Counted from the first letter of the stretch, positions 29,332 through 38,318 are shown. The stretch is 38,530 nucleotides of DNA from Litchfieldia salsa (GCF_900104555.1 NZ_FNJU01000004.1:1-38530), one strand, 5' to 3'. Made by a program: numbers and translations. Notes: generated by a model not told the origin, from the letters alone.

Positions 29332-29940
29332 ATGGAAAAACAAATGAATGAAAAGCAGCTAGAACTTTATGAGGAAATTAGGCATCTAATTGTAAAAACT
29401 ACCGAAATGAAAGATGAATACTGGCATGCCTACAATGGATTGGATACATGGCAATTCTGGTTGATTTTTCTCGGAATGTTCGTTGCACCCTTAGTCATCT
29501 TATACTTTCTAATCGATCGCGATAAAATGTCTCTCCTTGGATTTTACGGCTATAATATTCATGTATGGTTTAGCCATATCGACAACTGGGGAACCAAACA
29601 TGGACTATGGGGATATCCCTATGAGTTGGTCCCCTTTATCCCGGGAAATTTATCTTTAGACGTGGCTTTAGTTCCTATCCTCTATATGCTTGTCTACCAG
29701 TGGACACTTAATCAAAATAAAAACTACTATATCTATACGCTGGCTTTATCTGTTTTTCTATCATTTATCTTTAAACCAATCTTATCCATGCACCATCTTT
29801 TCAAGCTACATGAATGGGTGACTTTTTTACATATATTTGCCGCATACTGCGCTTTATTTATCTTTTCAAAGCTCATAACGAATATCTTTATATGGATGAG
29901 CAAGCAAGGAACTAAAAAAGGTCTGTTCCCACAACGATAA
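29332..29940 (+). CDS. CBO0543-family membrane protein
   Basis: About 202 residues. A helical N-terminus is followed by five or so membrane segments: FWLIFLGMFVAPLVILYFLI (about 43-62), VPILYMLVYQWTL, YTLALSVFLSFIFKPILSM and a final AAYCALFIFSKLITNIFIW. FYGYNIHVWFSHIDN and the GYPYELVPFIP segment are characteristic of the CBO0543 family of unknown function. The frame opens at GTG 29323, but ATG 29332 is eight bases after GGAG. The stop overlaps a terminator stem. A paralog is at 34869. Confidence 0.85.
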   Translation: MEKQMNEKQLELYEEIRHLIVKTTEMKDEYWHAYNGLDTWQFWLIFLGMFVAPLVILYFLIDRDKMSLLGFYGYNIHVWFSHIDNWGTKHGLWGYPYELVPFIPGNLSLDVALVPILYMLVYQWTLNQNKNYYIYTLALSVFLSFIFKPILSMHHLFKLHEWVTFLHIFAAYCALFIFSKLITNIFIWMSKQGTKKGLFPQR

Positions 29941-29960
29941 GTCGGGACAGACCTTCTTCT
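29914..29960 (+). terminator. Terminator overlapping the CBO0543-family stop codon
   Basis: AAGGTCTGTTCCC pairs with GGGACAGACCTT, then TCTTCT. The left strand lies in the last codons of the gene. Confidence 0.75.
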
Positions 29961-29969
29961 ATTATATAA

Positions 29970-31073
29970 TTATTTTTTCTTTGTCTTAGCCAAGGCACGA
30001 TCGATATTGTTTTTCCCTAACTCTCTAACCGCAGTCCAATACAGCGCTACTTTTCCTGTGGACCAAACTTCTCCATTAACAATAATATCGGCCACTTCCT
30101 TTGCTGTGAAATTCTTAAAAACAAGGAATGTGTTTTCCCATTTACCTGAAGTTCCTCGACTACGAATATCCTGGATCTCCTTGGCTGTTTGTGGAACATG
30201 AGCATAACCAAGCATATTCCATTGATAAAAGTCTAAATCAATCCCGTAACCTAGGAATTTAATAAGATCTTTGTTAATAATGATACCTAGTTCTTCATTT
30301 GCCCCACGTACAGCCGTGTTAAATAAGTCCGGACCATCATTGACACTATGACGATCTAACAAAGGATGGACTCCTTCAACCACACTAATATCCATTTCGC
30401 TCCCTCTTGGCCCACTTATTTCGGTACGCTTAGTTAAAATAATATTTTCATCAGACGTAATGACCACAAGCCCTATTCCAAAACCATTTGCTAAAATCGG
30501 TTCTACCTTTTCTAGTTGTTGATAAGGGATATACTCCTCTCCAATCGTCTTTCCAGATTCCAACTTTCTATTTAACTGCAAATTAGTCGCTAAAAATGTA
30601 AAGTAATCCGTTTTGAAGAAGTTAAATAAAACCGTCATATCTTCTTTATCAGCTGTTCGACTATGCCTAAATTTCGCTAAACCATACAACGGTCCGTTCC
30701 ACTTATGGTCTAGTCCGTTCAGTTCATTTTCTGTTTCTCTATCAGTAATTTCTTGTTTGATCGCCTCAATTTCAGATGGTAACTGAACCTGATCATGAAC
30801 GACTCTACATTCTATATTTTCCGGTTTAAAATCAAATTGACCATCTCCATCAATCACATAAAAGGTAGTTGGTGTACCTTCAATCGTAAATAAATGTGAT
30901 TTAAATTCATTTTTTTCCCGAAAAAGACGCTTATAACTTCTTACAATTTTCCGCTTGAAATTCCTTAGCCCTTCATCAAAAATAACGCTAAATATAAGTC
31001 CAACAATTGCTCCAATTAATGCTGGCAACATTTCCCCAATGATTGAATTTAAAACTAGTTTGATTGATTCCAC
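29970..31073 (-). CDS. Membrane-anchored Nudix-like protein
   Basis: About 367 residues. One N-terminal membrane helix (MLPALIGAIVGLIFSVIF) is followed by a basic stretch NFKRKIVRSYKRLFREK, a middle domain, and a C-terminal Nudix-like fold: FGIGLVVITSDENIILTKRT, then the box region DLFNTAVRGANEELGIIINK. The canonical R-E-x-x-E-E-x-G has G in place of the first E, while the E-E-L-G part remains. Similar helix-plus-Nudix proteins belong to the SMODS-associated Nudix group, proposed nucleotide-signal effectors, but no cyclase partner is present. The frame reaches a GTG at 31085; the GTG at 31073 has better spacing from AGGAG. Function uncertain. Confidence 0.65.
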   Translation of the reverse strand: MESIKLVLNSIIGEMLPALIGAIVGLIFSVIFDEGLRNFKRKIVRSYKRLFREKNEFKSHLFTIEGTPTTFYVIDGDGQFDFKPENIECRVVHDQVQLPSEIEAIKQEITDRETENELNGLDHKWNGPLYGLAKFRHSRTADKEDMTVLFNFFKTDYFTFLATNLQLNRKLESGKTIGEEYIPYQQLEKVEPILANGFGIGLVVITSDENIILTKRTEISGPRGSEMDISVVEGVHPLLDRHSVNDGPDLFNTAVRGANEELGIIINKDLIKFLGYGIDLDFYQWNMLGYAHVPQTAKEIQDIRSRGTSGKWENTFLVFKNFTAKEVADIIVNGEVWSTGKVALYWTAVRELGKNNIDRALAKTKKK

Positions 31074-31219
31074 CTTAGCTATCACTCCTATTAAATAAAC
31101 TCATTACCCCATTTTAATATAAAAATAGGCTTCCGTTATACCTATTTTTCAAGCCTACATTTATTTGTGCAACTTATGACCTCTGCCAACAAATTTCTAC
31201 AATTTTTGCAGAGAATCTA

Positions 31220-31247
31220 TTGACACCCTTCATATTCATTGTATAAT
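31220..31247 (+). promoter_or_regulatory. SigA-type promoter of pyrP
   Basis: TTGACA (31220-31225), a 16-base spacer and TATAAT (31242-31247), both perfect consensus boxes, upstream of the PyrR leader. Confidence 0.85.
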
Positions 31248-31269
31248 TACGTAAGAACGTTATACGGTT

Positions 31270-31403
31270 ACCTTTAAGTCAGTCCAGAGAGGCTGGCAAG
31301 GTGTTGCAGAATAGGATTCTGCATGCATAGAGTTGCTCAGGAATTGACCTGACCAACTTATGTAAAAAGCATCTTGCCATGAATGGTAAGATGCTTTTTT
31401 TAT
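31270..31403 (+). promoter_or_regulatory. PyrR-dependent attenuator leader
   Basis: AGTCCAGAGAGGCT (31281-31294) is the conserved PyrR binding loop. A terminator follows: GCATCTT-CCAT with ATGG-AAGATGC and a run of T (31364-31400). With UMP bound, PyrR stabilises the anti-antiterminator so that the terminator forms and uracil permease is switched off when pyrimidines are plentiful. This is the known mechanism of Bacillus pyr genes. Confidence 0.92.
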
Positions 31404-31460
31404 ACAATCGTAACAATTAGGATAGTATAAGAGGTAACCTGACTTCATACGAAAAGTGAA

Positions 31461-31600
31461 AGCGCCCGTTTAGCGACGTATGGACTGGAGCTCTCTGTAT
31501 GAGATAAAGGAAACACGAAGAGCAAAGCGATTCGATGTTGACTTATCGCAAGGAGGAGAGTGAAGTTCACTAGTCGCTGGGCGCTGTAGCTAGACACTAG
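31461..31600. repeat. Palindromic dispersed repeat inside the pyrP leader
   Basis: The ends AGCGCCC-GTTTAGCGAC (31461) and GTCGCT-GGGCGCT (31573-31585) are inverted. The interior has AGCTCTCTGTATGAGATAAA and ATGTTGACTTATCGCAAGGA. I know this kind of 125-140-bp element as scattered in Bacillus genomes. It separates the attenuator from the permease gene. Confidence 0.75.
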
Positions 31601-31659
31601 TACTAGTTTACAGACTTTCAATCTTTTTATCACCAAATAAAACACAAGGAGCGTTTTCT

Positions 31660-32937
31660 ATGTCTCAGAATGAAATCCAGGTTCATGAAAGACCACCTTT
31701 ATTAAAAAGCTTACCACTGAGCTTTCAGCATTTATTTGCGATGTTTGGTTCAACGGTTTTAGTTCCAGTTCTTTTCGGGGTCGACCCTGCAACAATCTTA
31801 CTTATGAATGGTCTTGGCACGCTATTATATCTATTTATTACAAAAGGTCAAATTCCTGCTTACCTTGGCTCAAGCTTTGCATTTCTATCACCAGTTTTCG
31901 TTGTATTAGGTAATCACGGAGAAGATGGTTACAACTATGCATTAGGTGGCTTCTTGGCCGTAGGGGTTGTCTTGGTACTTGTGTCCCTCATTGTACGATT
32001 TGCAGGGACTGGTTGGATTGATGTGATATTCCCACCTGCAGCAATGGGTGCGATTGTCGCAGTTATCGGGTTAGAGTTAGTTCCAGTTGCAGCTCAAATG
32101 GCAGGTTGGATTGCTCCAGCAGGTGCTGCAGCAGATTGGGCAGTAGATCCTAAGTCAGCACTTGTTGCATTTTTAACATTACTGATTACAATTGTTTGTT
32201 GGGTTTCTCTAAAAGGATTCTTCAAAATCATTCCGATCTTAATTGGAATTGTCGCTGGTTATGTGATTGCTTACTTCTTTGGTTTAGTAGATTTATCAAA
32301 TGTGAAGGAAGCTTCAGTCCTATCACTACCACAGTACTATCAAATTAAATTTGACTTATCAGCGATCTTAACCATTTTACCAGCAGCATTAGTACTTGTA
32401 CCTGAGCATATTGGTCACTTATTTGTTACAAGTAATATCGTGAAAAAAGACTTAGCGAAAGACCCTGGACTTGACCGTTCAATGTTCAGTAACGGGATTT
32501 CAACGATTATCTCAAGCTTTGTCGGTGCAACACCAAACACAACGTACGGTGAAAATATTGGGGTTCTAGCGATCACACGTGTGTACTCAACATGGGTTAT
32601 CGGAATCGCAGCTATTATCGCGGTTGTCTTATCTTTCTTTGGGAAATTAGCAGCTCTAATTTCCTCCATTCCACAACCAGTAATGGGTGGGATTTCAATC
32701 CTTCTGTTCGGAATTATCGCAGCAAGTGGGGTTCGTATGCTTGTTGAATCAAAAGTGGACTATAGTAAATCTCAAAATCTAATTCTTACATGTATCGTGT
32801 TAGTTATCGGAATTAGTGGTGCAGCGATTCACATCGGAACAGTTGAACTAAAAGGAATGGGACTAGCAACAATCGTAGCGATTTTCCTAAGCTTGTTCTT
32901 TAAGCTTCTTGATATGCTTAACCTTACAAATGAATAG
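31660..32937 (+). CDS. pyrP: Uracil permease
   Basis: 425 residues of the NCS2/UraA nucleobase-cation symporter family with about 14 membrane segments; it imports uracil with protons. Seen: the FGSTVLVPVLFGVDPAT start, PAYLGSSFAFLSP in helix 3, VPEHIGHLFVTSN carrying the binding glutamate and histidine, and GATPNTTYGENIGVLA, the family signature. The PyrR leader upstream supports uracil rather than xanthine. It is a lone gene, away from the rest of a pyr operon. The start follows AAGGAGCGTTTTCT. Confidence 0.93.
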   Translation: MSQNEIQVHERPPLLKSLPLSFQHLFAMFGSTVLVPVLFGVDPATILLMNGLGTLLYLFITKGQIPAYLGSSFAFLSPVFVVLGNHGEDGYNYALGGFLAVGVVLVLVSLIVRFAGTGWIDVIFPPAAMGAIVAVIGLELVPVAAQMAGWIAPAGAAADWAVDPKSALVAFLTLLITIVCWVSLKGFFKIIPILIGIVAGYVIAYFFGLVDLSNVKEASVLSLPQYYQIKFDLSAILTILPAALVLVPEHIGHLFVTSNIVKKDLAKDPGLDRSMFSNGISTIISSFVGATPNTTYGENIGVLAITRVYSTWVIGIAAIIAVVLSFFGKLAALISSIPQPVMGGISILLFGIIAASGVRMLVESKVDYSKSQNLILTCIVLVIGISGAAIHIGTVELKGMGLATIVAIFLSLFFKLLDMLNLTNE

Positions 32938-32950
32938 AAATAGAACACTC

Positions 32951-32995
32951 AAAAACCCACAAATGTTGTTGAATCAACGTTTGTGGGTTTTTTTA
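32951..32995 (+). terminator. Rho-independent terminator of pyrP
   Basis: AAACCCACAAA pairs with TTTGTGGGTTT, and an inner TTG/CAA pair extends it. A T-run follows. Confidence 0.85.
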
Positions 32996-33048
32996 TTGAA
33001 AGCTGTTTGAGTAAACATAGTAGTCGTCTTTCCACTGCAACGAAAAAA

Positions 33049-33645
33049 TTAATCATTTAACCCTTTCCCATCGAGTATATGCTGTCTATACTTTTCAATT
33101 CTTGCTTCACGAGTCTTCGTTTGTTTTGCTTTAGAAAAATAAAGAAGGTATGCTCTTTGCCGTCCAGGTGTCAATGCCTCAAAAGCAACTTTCAGTTTGG
33201 GTGTTTCATCGAATTTCACTTGAAGTTCTTCAGGTATCAAGTATTCTTCAGTCTTTTTTAATTCCACTTCCAAGCCAGCCTTTTCAATTTCAATCGCTTC
33301 TTGAACATATTCTTTAATAATGCTATCCAATTCAATTACCTCTTGTAAATTGGTGAACCTAATTTGACGTGCTGCTTGTACATTTTCGGTTTGTTGGATT
33401 AAAACACCATGAGGGTCCTTTAACAAAGCGCCTTTGTGAAAGAGAATCGCACAATATTCTTTAAATCCATGGATTAAAACGATGTTTTTATCCTCAAACA
33501 TGTAACAAGGATGCATCCACTTTATTCCTTCGGTCAACTCCTCACAGTCAAGAATAATATTCCTCAAACATTCAAACTCCTCCTTCCATTGCTTAGCTTT
33601 TTTCAAAAATCCATCAACTTTACGATTCTTTCTATTATTTGTCAT
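33049..33645 (-). CDS. YdeI/OmpD-associated (DUF1801-like) family protein
   Basis: About 198 residues, similar to B. subtilis YdeI. The first part (EECLRNIILDCEELTEGIKW-type DUF1801 helix and strand region, then MHPCYMFEDKNIVLIHGFKE) forms the DUF1801 fold. The C-terminal region LTPGRQRAYLLYFSKAKQTK, then TREARIEKYRQHI is the YdeI/OmdA tail. No biochemical function is established. The frame opens at a TTG (33654); the ATG at 33645, nine bases after AGGGG, is preferred. Confidence 0.85.
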   Translation of the reverse strand: MTNNRKNRKVDGFLKKAKQWKEEFECLRNIILDCEELTEGIKWMHPCYMFEDKNIVLIHGFKEYCAILFHKGALLKDPHGVLIQQTENVQAARQIRFTNLQEVIELDSIIKEYVQEAIEIEKAGLEVELKKTEEYLIPEELQVKFDETPKLKVAFEALTPGRQRAYLLYFSKAKQTKTREARIEKYRQHILDGKGLND

Positions 33646-33775
33646 TAATGACAACCCCTATTTTTTCGATTAGATGAGGCTCTTTCATTTCATTCGCATT
33701 TTAAAAATGCACTAGAATTTTGATGCAGACACCAACATTTTATACTATAAACAGTATAATCTTTTACAAACTCAC

Positions 33776-33812
33776 AAAAAAGCATCGATTTCACTTCAGA
33801 TGCTTTTAGGTA
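33776..33812 (-). terminator. Terminator of the DUF3231 pseudogene
   Basis: On the minus strand AAAAGCATC pairs with GATGCTTTTTT around a 12-base loop. Confidence 0.75.
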
Positions 33813-33830
33813 AATTATTCTTTTACTCCT

Positions 33831-34793
33831 TTACTTTACTAAAGGAGGTTCATCTAGCATTTTATACTTAATAAGTAAGTTACCCGTATCTTCGGCAAAT
33901 AACATGGTTTCACCCATCATTTTCAAGAAAGCTAACCCAATATCTTTGCGAAGTGTTGCAGAAGCTGAAACTCCATATCGACCACCTGTTGCTCCAGCTA
34001 TGAGAGATGTTTTAAATAACATCAACCGATCTGAAAAAGGGGCTCCATCAGTATCAAGTTCAGATTCCCAAGTTGGAAGCTGCGGTAATTCATCTTTTTC
34101 TAATTTATCTTGAATCTTTTCTAGTTGTTTGGAGCATATATTCACTCCACGTCTAAAGTGTTCTCCGATTTCAACCGTTTTTGTTTTAGTAAAGGAACGA
34201 AGGATCTCCCGAAATACCTCTGTTGCAGAATAGTTAGCAGTAAGCTGAAGGACTTCAGGAGCACTTAATGGACGGACGGTTATGACCAAACATTACCCCA
34301 AGAAATTCTTGTCCTTGGATTTTATTGATTACTTCAGTTCTAGGTAAATAGATTAACCGCTGATGCAATCCGTGTTTAATTCGAAGCTCATTACATTGTT
34401 CCATCAATTCCGTTGTATTGTTCTGTATCTTTTTATAAAACGCCCGAACTTGTGTATTAATCGATGTTGAAAGGGATAGTGTATACAAATTTAATGCATC
34501 TTGAGTTAGCTTATACTTAAGCAATATAACGAAACGATCTGAATAGTATTTGGTTTCTGGTCTCAGTATATCCTTTTCTGTGAAGGGTTCTGAAGTGCCC
34601 TATTACTTTTTTTCAAAAAAAACTCTGCCCCTTCTACCTCTTCAGTTGCGATTTTAAGTCCAAATTTAAGCATCTTTTTTACTCCAGCATCCTCAACCTT
34701 CTTCATTAAATCTGCTGTAACCACAAATGCCATTGTATTTGTCATATAAGAAGTCATTAAATTTTGAACCTCTGTTGCAGTTAGATCGTCCAT
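33831..34793 (-). pseudogene. DUF3231 family gene with two frameshifts
   Basis: Three overlapping frames give one DUF3231 protein. It starts MDDLTATEVQNLMTSYMTNT at 34793. Near 34575 the frame shifts to PFTEKDILRPETKYYSDRFV and LLKYKLTQDALNLYTLSL. Near 34270 it shifts again to RPLSAPEVLQLTANYSATEV and finishes PFSDRLMLFKTSLIAGATGG to DEPPLVK. The second break is explained by a tandem CCGT duplication (CCGTCCGTCC). The ribosome site and terminator are intact, so decay is probably recent. The restored length of about 320 residues is normal for two-domain members. Confidence 0.88.
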
Positions 34794-34868
34794 TTAGTTT
34801 CTTCCCCTTTTTTAACCTTTACAATTATTTTTCTACGCAAAAAAAGAGATTTATACAAAAAAGGTTGT

Positions 34869-35456
34869 TTACTCTGTTTTACTCTTTTTAGGATGGTGTT
34901 TCAAGTAGGTAAAAAACTTGGTTATAATAATTGCCATAATTAAAATGGCTATATAATTAAGAAAGAGATAAAAATAATTCATCCCATTATCTAGCTTAAT
35001 TAAATCCCATGCACCCATGACAGGCTTGAGGAAGAAAGAGAAACCAGCACTCGTTATAACACCATATAGAAATACACTTTTATTGTTATTAATACACCAC
35101 TGATAGACCAACATAAAGGTGACAGGGACGAGCGAAGCATCTAAAGCAAAGTTAACTGGCATAACTGGAATAGCCTGAAATGGATAATAGACGTAACCGG
35201 TCCTCATCGCGATCGAATCTGAATAAGCAAACCAAGTATGTATATTAAATCCATAGAATCCAATTTGAAATATTTTCGTCCGATCGATTTTAAAATAAAT
35301 AAGAATAAGAGGAAGAACAAGTGCAGCAATAATGACCCAGAATGGACCTGTATCTATATATGAAAAGTCCTTCCAATAATCCATCCACATGGAAACAGCC
35401 TTTTCTTGTACATCCAATACCTCATCTAGCCTCTTTCCTTGCTCCTTGGTCATCAA
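34869..35456 (-). CDS. CBO0543-family membrane protein
   Basis: 195 residues, paralogous to the protein at 29332. A helical start (EQGKRLDEVLDVQEKAVSMW) is followed by membrane segments FWVIIAALVLPLILIYF, then IGFYGFNIHTWFAYSDSIAM, YYPFQAIPVMPVNFALDASL, LVPVTFMLVYQWCI and further helices. The family has no known function. The start is a TTG 11 bases after AGGAG, with an in-frame ATG one codon later. It lies directly upstream of the DUF3231 pseudogene on the same strand. Confidence 0.82.
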   Translation of the reverse strand: MMTKEQGKRLDEVLDVQEKAVSMWMDYWKDFSYIDTGPFWVIIAALVLPLILIYFKIDRTKIFQIGFYGFNIHTWFAYSDSIAMRTGYVYYPFQAIPVMPVNFALDASLVPVTFMLVYQWCINNNKSVFLYGVITSAGFSFFLKPVMGAWDLIKLDNGMNYFYLFLNYIAILIMAIIITKFFTYLKHHPKKSKTE

Positions 35457-35525
35457 GTCTCATCAACTCCTACCCTCTTTTAAGATAGTATTTGTAAAAA
35501 CCACTAATAATATCAGGATGGAAGT

Positions 35526-35538
35526 GGTGCCTGGCACC
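35526..35538. repeat. Small REP-type palindrome GGTGCCTGGCACC
   Basis: A perfect palindrome with T-rich sequence on the plus-strand side. This motif is frequent between genes in Bacillus. It could act as a plus-strand terminator, but no plus-strand gene ends here. Confidence 0.55.
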
Positions 35539-35574
35539 TTATTTTTTAAATGACAGAAGTTTGCACAGAAAGTT

Positions 35575-36042
35575 TTAATCAGATTCTTTATTCATATGTA
35601 AACCTTTTTCATACCAAATTTGAAAGATATAGATTAAAAGGGCTACTCCAATCATGATTAAATAATTAATATGTGGTGAGATTTCGCCTTCAGAAGCTAA
35701 TCCAAGCTTTTGTTGAAATGGATACCACAAATAGATATATGCTCCATCTAGTATCAGGTTTGTTATTAAATAGACTATAAATTTTCCGTAGGTAAACTTA
35801 AAAATCCATATTGTAGCGACTAAGTAGGCACTATACACCCAGGGGATATTTGCAACCTTGTCCCATTCAAACAGACCAGGCTCTCTCCACCAATTATAAT
35901 GATATGCCGCTTGGTAAAATAGAGTGTTTATAACAGTCACAAACAATGCTACTGGAAGAAATCTTCTAAGACTTTTATCCCCAATTAACACCAGTGACGC
36001 AAGAGGCAGTAGAAACATTAGCCATTGTATAATTTGTTTCAT
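35575..36042 (-). CDS. CBO0543-like multi-pass membrane protein
   Basis: 155 residues with five hydrophobic segments: IIQWLMFLLPLASLVLI, FLPVALFVTVINTLFY, YLVATIWIFKFTYG, FIVYLITNLILDGAYIYLW and YLIMIGVALLIYIFQIWY. The layout resembles the second class of CBO0543-type proteins, including the YNWWREPGLFEWDKVANIPW loop, and it is next to a clear family member. No function known. The frame opens at 36060, but AAGGAGAATTAAT places the start at ATG 36042. Confidence 0.7.
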   Translation of the reverse strand: MKQIIQWLMFLLPLASLVLIGDKSLRRFLPVALFVTVINTLFYQAAYHYNWWREPGLFEWDKVANIPWVYSAYLVATIWIFKFTYGKFIVYLITNLILDGAYIYLWYPFQQKLGLASEGEISPHINYLIMIGVALLIYIFQIWYEKGLHMNKESD

Positions 36043-36223
36043 ATTAATTCTCCTTAACAAAGTTTATCCAAATATATATATTATTTTTTCCATATATTAA
36101 GATTAGATGTACTTGTTGGAGATTAATTAAAATTAAAAGAGTTACTGATCTCTCAGCCGCTCCTCAATTTACATAACATCACTCTATTGTCAGGTTAAAT
36201 TCCAGTCATATATTCCCTATTAT

Positions 36224-36541
36224 CTACCTTAATACTTTCGGAAAAACATAAGTAGCAACTGTATCAATCATAAATGGATAAAAGATAATAAAGACATTCG
36301 TTCCCAAAAGCACATAATAATAGAATTTTCCTGTTTGCTTATGATATAAGAGAGGAATAAGTGCAAGTAAAGCTCCAATAATTGCAATTGTGCAGAACAC
36401 AAATGTGCCTTGCTTGTCCCCAAATGTCAAAATATAGGCAAAATACCCGAATGAACCATTAAAAAATAGAATGATTGTCGAACAAACGATACTTGTATAA
36501 ATAGCTACTTTAAGCAGAATGGGTAATAGCTTCTCTTTCAA
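36224..36541 (-). CDS. Small three-helix membrane protein
   Basis: 105 residues, with three or four hydrophobic stretches (about 7-26, 30-40, 45-62 and 72-95). It contains FGDKQGTFVFCTIAIIGALL and a final TYVFPKVLR. No family was recognised. The TTG start has AAGGAGGG seven bases upstream, a strong site that supports translation. Confidence 0.65.
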   Translation of the reverse strand: MKEKLLPILLKVAIYTSIVCSTIILFFNGSFGYFAYILTFGDKQGTFVFCTIAIIGALLALIPLLYHKQTGKFYYYVLLGTNVFIIFYPFMIDTVATYVFPKVLR

Positions 36542-36629
36542 CTCTAATCCCTCCTTATAAATTCAACTAGTAATCTACTAAAATTTTACTATATTTCAAG
36601 AATTAAGGAAAGTTGTTATTAATTTTTTG

Positions 36630-36657
36630 TGGACAAACTGAAAATAAATGATATGAT
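36630..36657 (+). promoter_or_regulatory. Candidate promoter of the LCP gene
   Basis: TGGACA (36630-36635), a 16-base spacer and TATGAT (36652-36657), giving a leader of about 130 bases with a GAATC/GATTC hairpin. Confidence 0.55.
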
Positions 36658-36792
36658 ATTTCTGTTCTGAATCTTTTATTTTGAAGGATTCTGAAACTTT
36701 CTGTCGAAACTAACGTCTTATATAGAGTGGATTCTAGGGGTAAATGTGAATCACAGGTATTTTAAAATTTTTATAATAAAGGATGATGAATA

Positions 36793-37713
36793 TTGGATCG
36801 TTCAAGCCGAAAGAAAAAGAAGAGTAAAAAGTGGTTAAAGATTATAGCTAGTATTATTGGGGTCATTATATTAGCAATTGTCGGTTATTCCGTTTATTTA
36901 TATCAAAACCTAGCAAGCACCGTTGATTCCATGCATGAAGAGCGTACACCATCAAGCAAGCGTGAGACGGAGTTTGATTTATCAAAAGGTGACCCCATTT
37001 CATTCCTATTAATGGGTGTGGATGAGCGAACAGGTGATAGAGGTCGTGCAGACTCTCTTATCGTTGTTACGCTTAACCCAAACACAGACTCTATGAACAT
37101 GCTAAGCATCCCTCGTGACACCTATGTGGAGATCGAAGGAAGAGGTATGGATAAAGTAAATCACTCTTATGCATTTGGTGGTACTGACTTGACACTTACT
37201 ACAGTAGAGAAATTTCTTGATATCCCTATTGATTATTACGTGAAGGTTAATATGGAAAGCTTTAAGGATATTGTAGATACATTAGGTGGAGTTACAGTTA
37301 ATAATACAAAAGCATTTTCATATGAAGGAAAGAATTTTAACGAAGGTTCAATCACTTTAAATGGTGAAAGCGCACTTGCATACGCACGAGTACGTGAAAT
37401 TGATAGTGACTTCGGTCGTCAAGATCGTCAGCGTGAAGTTATTCGTGCCATTATTGAAAAAGGTGCTTCACCTGCTGTCGTCACAAAAATTGATGATTTA
37501 CTAGCTGTTGCTGGAGGGAATATTAAGACAAACATGACCTTTAAAGAAATGCAATCAGTTCAAGCAAATTATGCAGATGCACGTCATAATAATAACCAAA
37601 CCATGATTAAAGGTACTGGTCAAAAAATTAATGGAATCTATTATTATGTTGTACCTGAAGAAGAGCGCCAAGCTGTGATTAGTACTTTAAAAACAAATTT
37701 AGAACTTAATTAA
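36793..37713 (+). CDS. LytR-CpsA-Psr (LCP) family glycopolymer ligase
   Basis: 306 residues. A basic cytoplasmic start (RSSRKKKKSKKW) is followed by one membrane helix (about 13-34), then the LCP domain: FLLMGVDERTGDRGRADSLI with the conserved Arg/Asp residues, LSIPRDTYVEIEGRGMDKVN, and ALAYARVREIDSDFGRQDRQ. LCP enzymes transfer teichoic acids or other anionic polymers to peptidoglycan outside the membrane (TagT/U/V in B. subtilis). The TTG start follows AAAGGATGATGAATA. It is monocistronic. Confidence 0.92.
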   Translation: MDRSSRKKKKSKKWLKIIASIIGVIILAIVGYSVYLYQNLASTVDSMHEERTPSSKRETEFDLSKGDPISFLLMGVDERTGDRGRADSLIVVTLNPNTDSMNMLSIPRDTYVEIEGRGMDKVNHSYAFGGTDLTLTTVEKFLDIPIDYYVKVNMESFKDIVDTLGGVTVNNTKAFSYEGKNFNEGSITLNGESALAYARVREIDSDFGRQDRQREVIRAIIEKGASPAVVTKIDDLLAVAGGNIKTNMTFKEMQSVQANYADARHNNNQTMIKGTGQKINGIYYYVVPEEERQAVISTLKTNLELN

Positions 37714-37754
37714 TATGTTGAGGTAAGTCCAATTTGGGCTTACTTATTTATTTG

Positions 37755-38318
37755 CTATTTTCCTTGATACCCTTTTTCTGGATAGCCAGGCGGATAATAA
37801 TATGGAGGCACCTTCAGCCAGCCTCTTTTTCTCATCAGTGTTTTAAGTGTAGCCCCAAAAGTAGTAAATTCACTATAAAACTCTAGCCAAATCATTCCAA
37901 CATCACTCCGAACGGCATCGGCTTGACCTTTTCCACATAACTGCATTAAAGTTACTACCTTAAAGGCAATGCCATTCGAGATTTCGTCATCTGATAATTT
38001 CACTCCTAAAGGAACTTCCTTAGGATCTGATTTGGGCTTTGCCGAAGTAACATCTGGCAAAGGAATTCCTTCTTGAAGCATAAATGTGCTCAGTCTTTTT
38101 GACTGTGACTCACATATCCTAATCGCATCCCTTAGCATTTCAAGTATTTCATCGTCACTAGACGTATTAAGACCTACCTCTTCATAGCGAATGAATTCTT
38201 CAAGGACTGTATAATACTTCCAACAATCCCCAGCCTCCATAATATGTAATGGTGATTTCGGTTCATTATCAATTAATGTTTTAAACGTATTCCATACAGC
38301 TTCTAGTGGATTCGACAC
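37755..38318 (-). CDS. DUF3231 family protein, single domain
   Basis: 187 residues, about half the size of the paralogs at 13671 and 19615. It has one helical unit: AGDCWKYYTVLEEFIRYEEV, then CESQSKRLSTFMLQEGIPLP and VPLGVKLSDDEISNGIAFKV, and a closing FGATLKTLMRKRGWLKVPPY. The proline/tyrosine-rich tail PPYYYPPGYPEKGYQGK is unlike the other copies and resembles spore-coat-type ends. The GTG start follows AGGAGGTG. Function unknown; probably spore related. Confidence 0.85.
   Translation of the reverse strand: MSNPLEAVWNTFKTLIDNEPKSPLHIMEAGDCWKYYTVLEEFIRYEEVGLNTSSDDEILEMLRDAIRICESQSKRLSTFMLQEGIPLPDVTSAKPKSDPKEVPLGVKLSDDEISNGIAFKVVTLMQLCGKGQADAVRSDVGMIWLEFYSEFTTFGATLKTLMRKRGWLKVPPYYYPPGYPEKGYQGK

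Noticed and set aside
31260-31645. Minus-strand frames in the pyrP leader
   Set aside because: The region is explained by the PyrR attenuator and a palindromic repeat; no ribosome site was seen.
35526-35538. Terminator of the membrane protein gene ending at 35575
   Set aside because: The T-rich side is on the plus strand, so it is oriented wrongly for that minus-strand gene.
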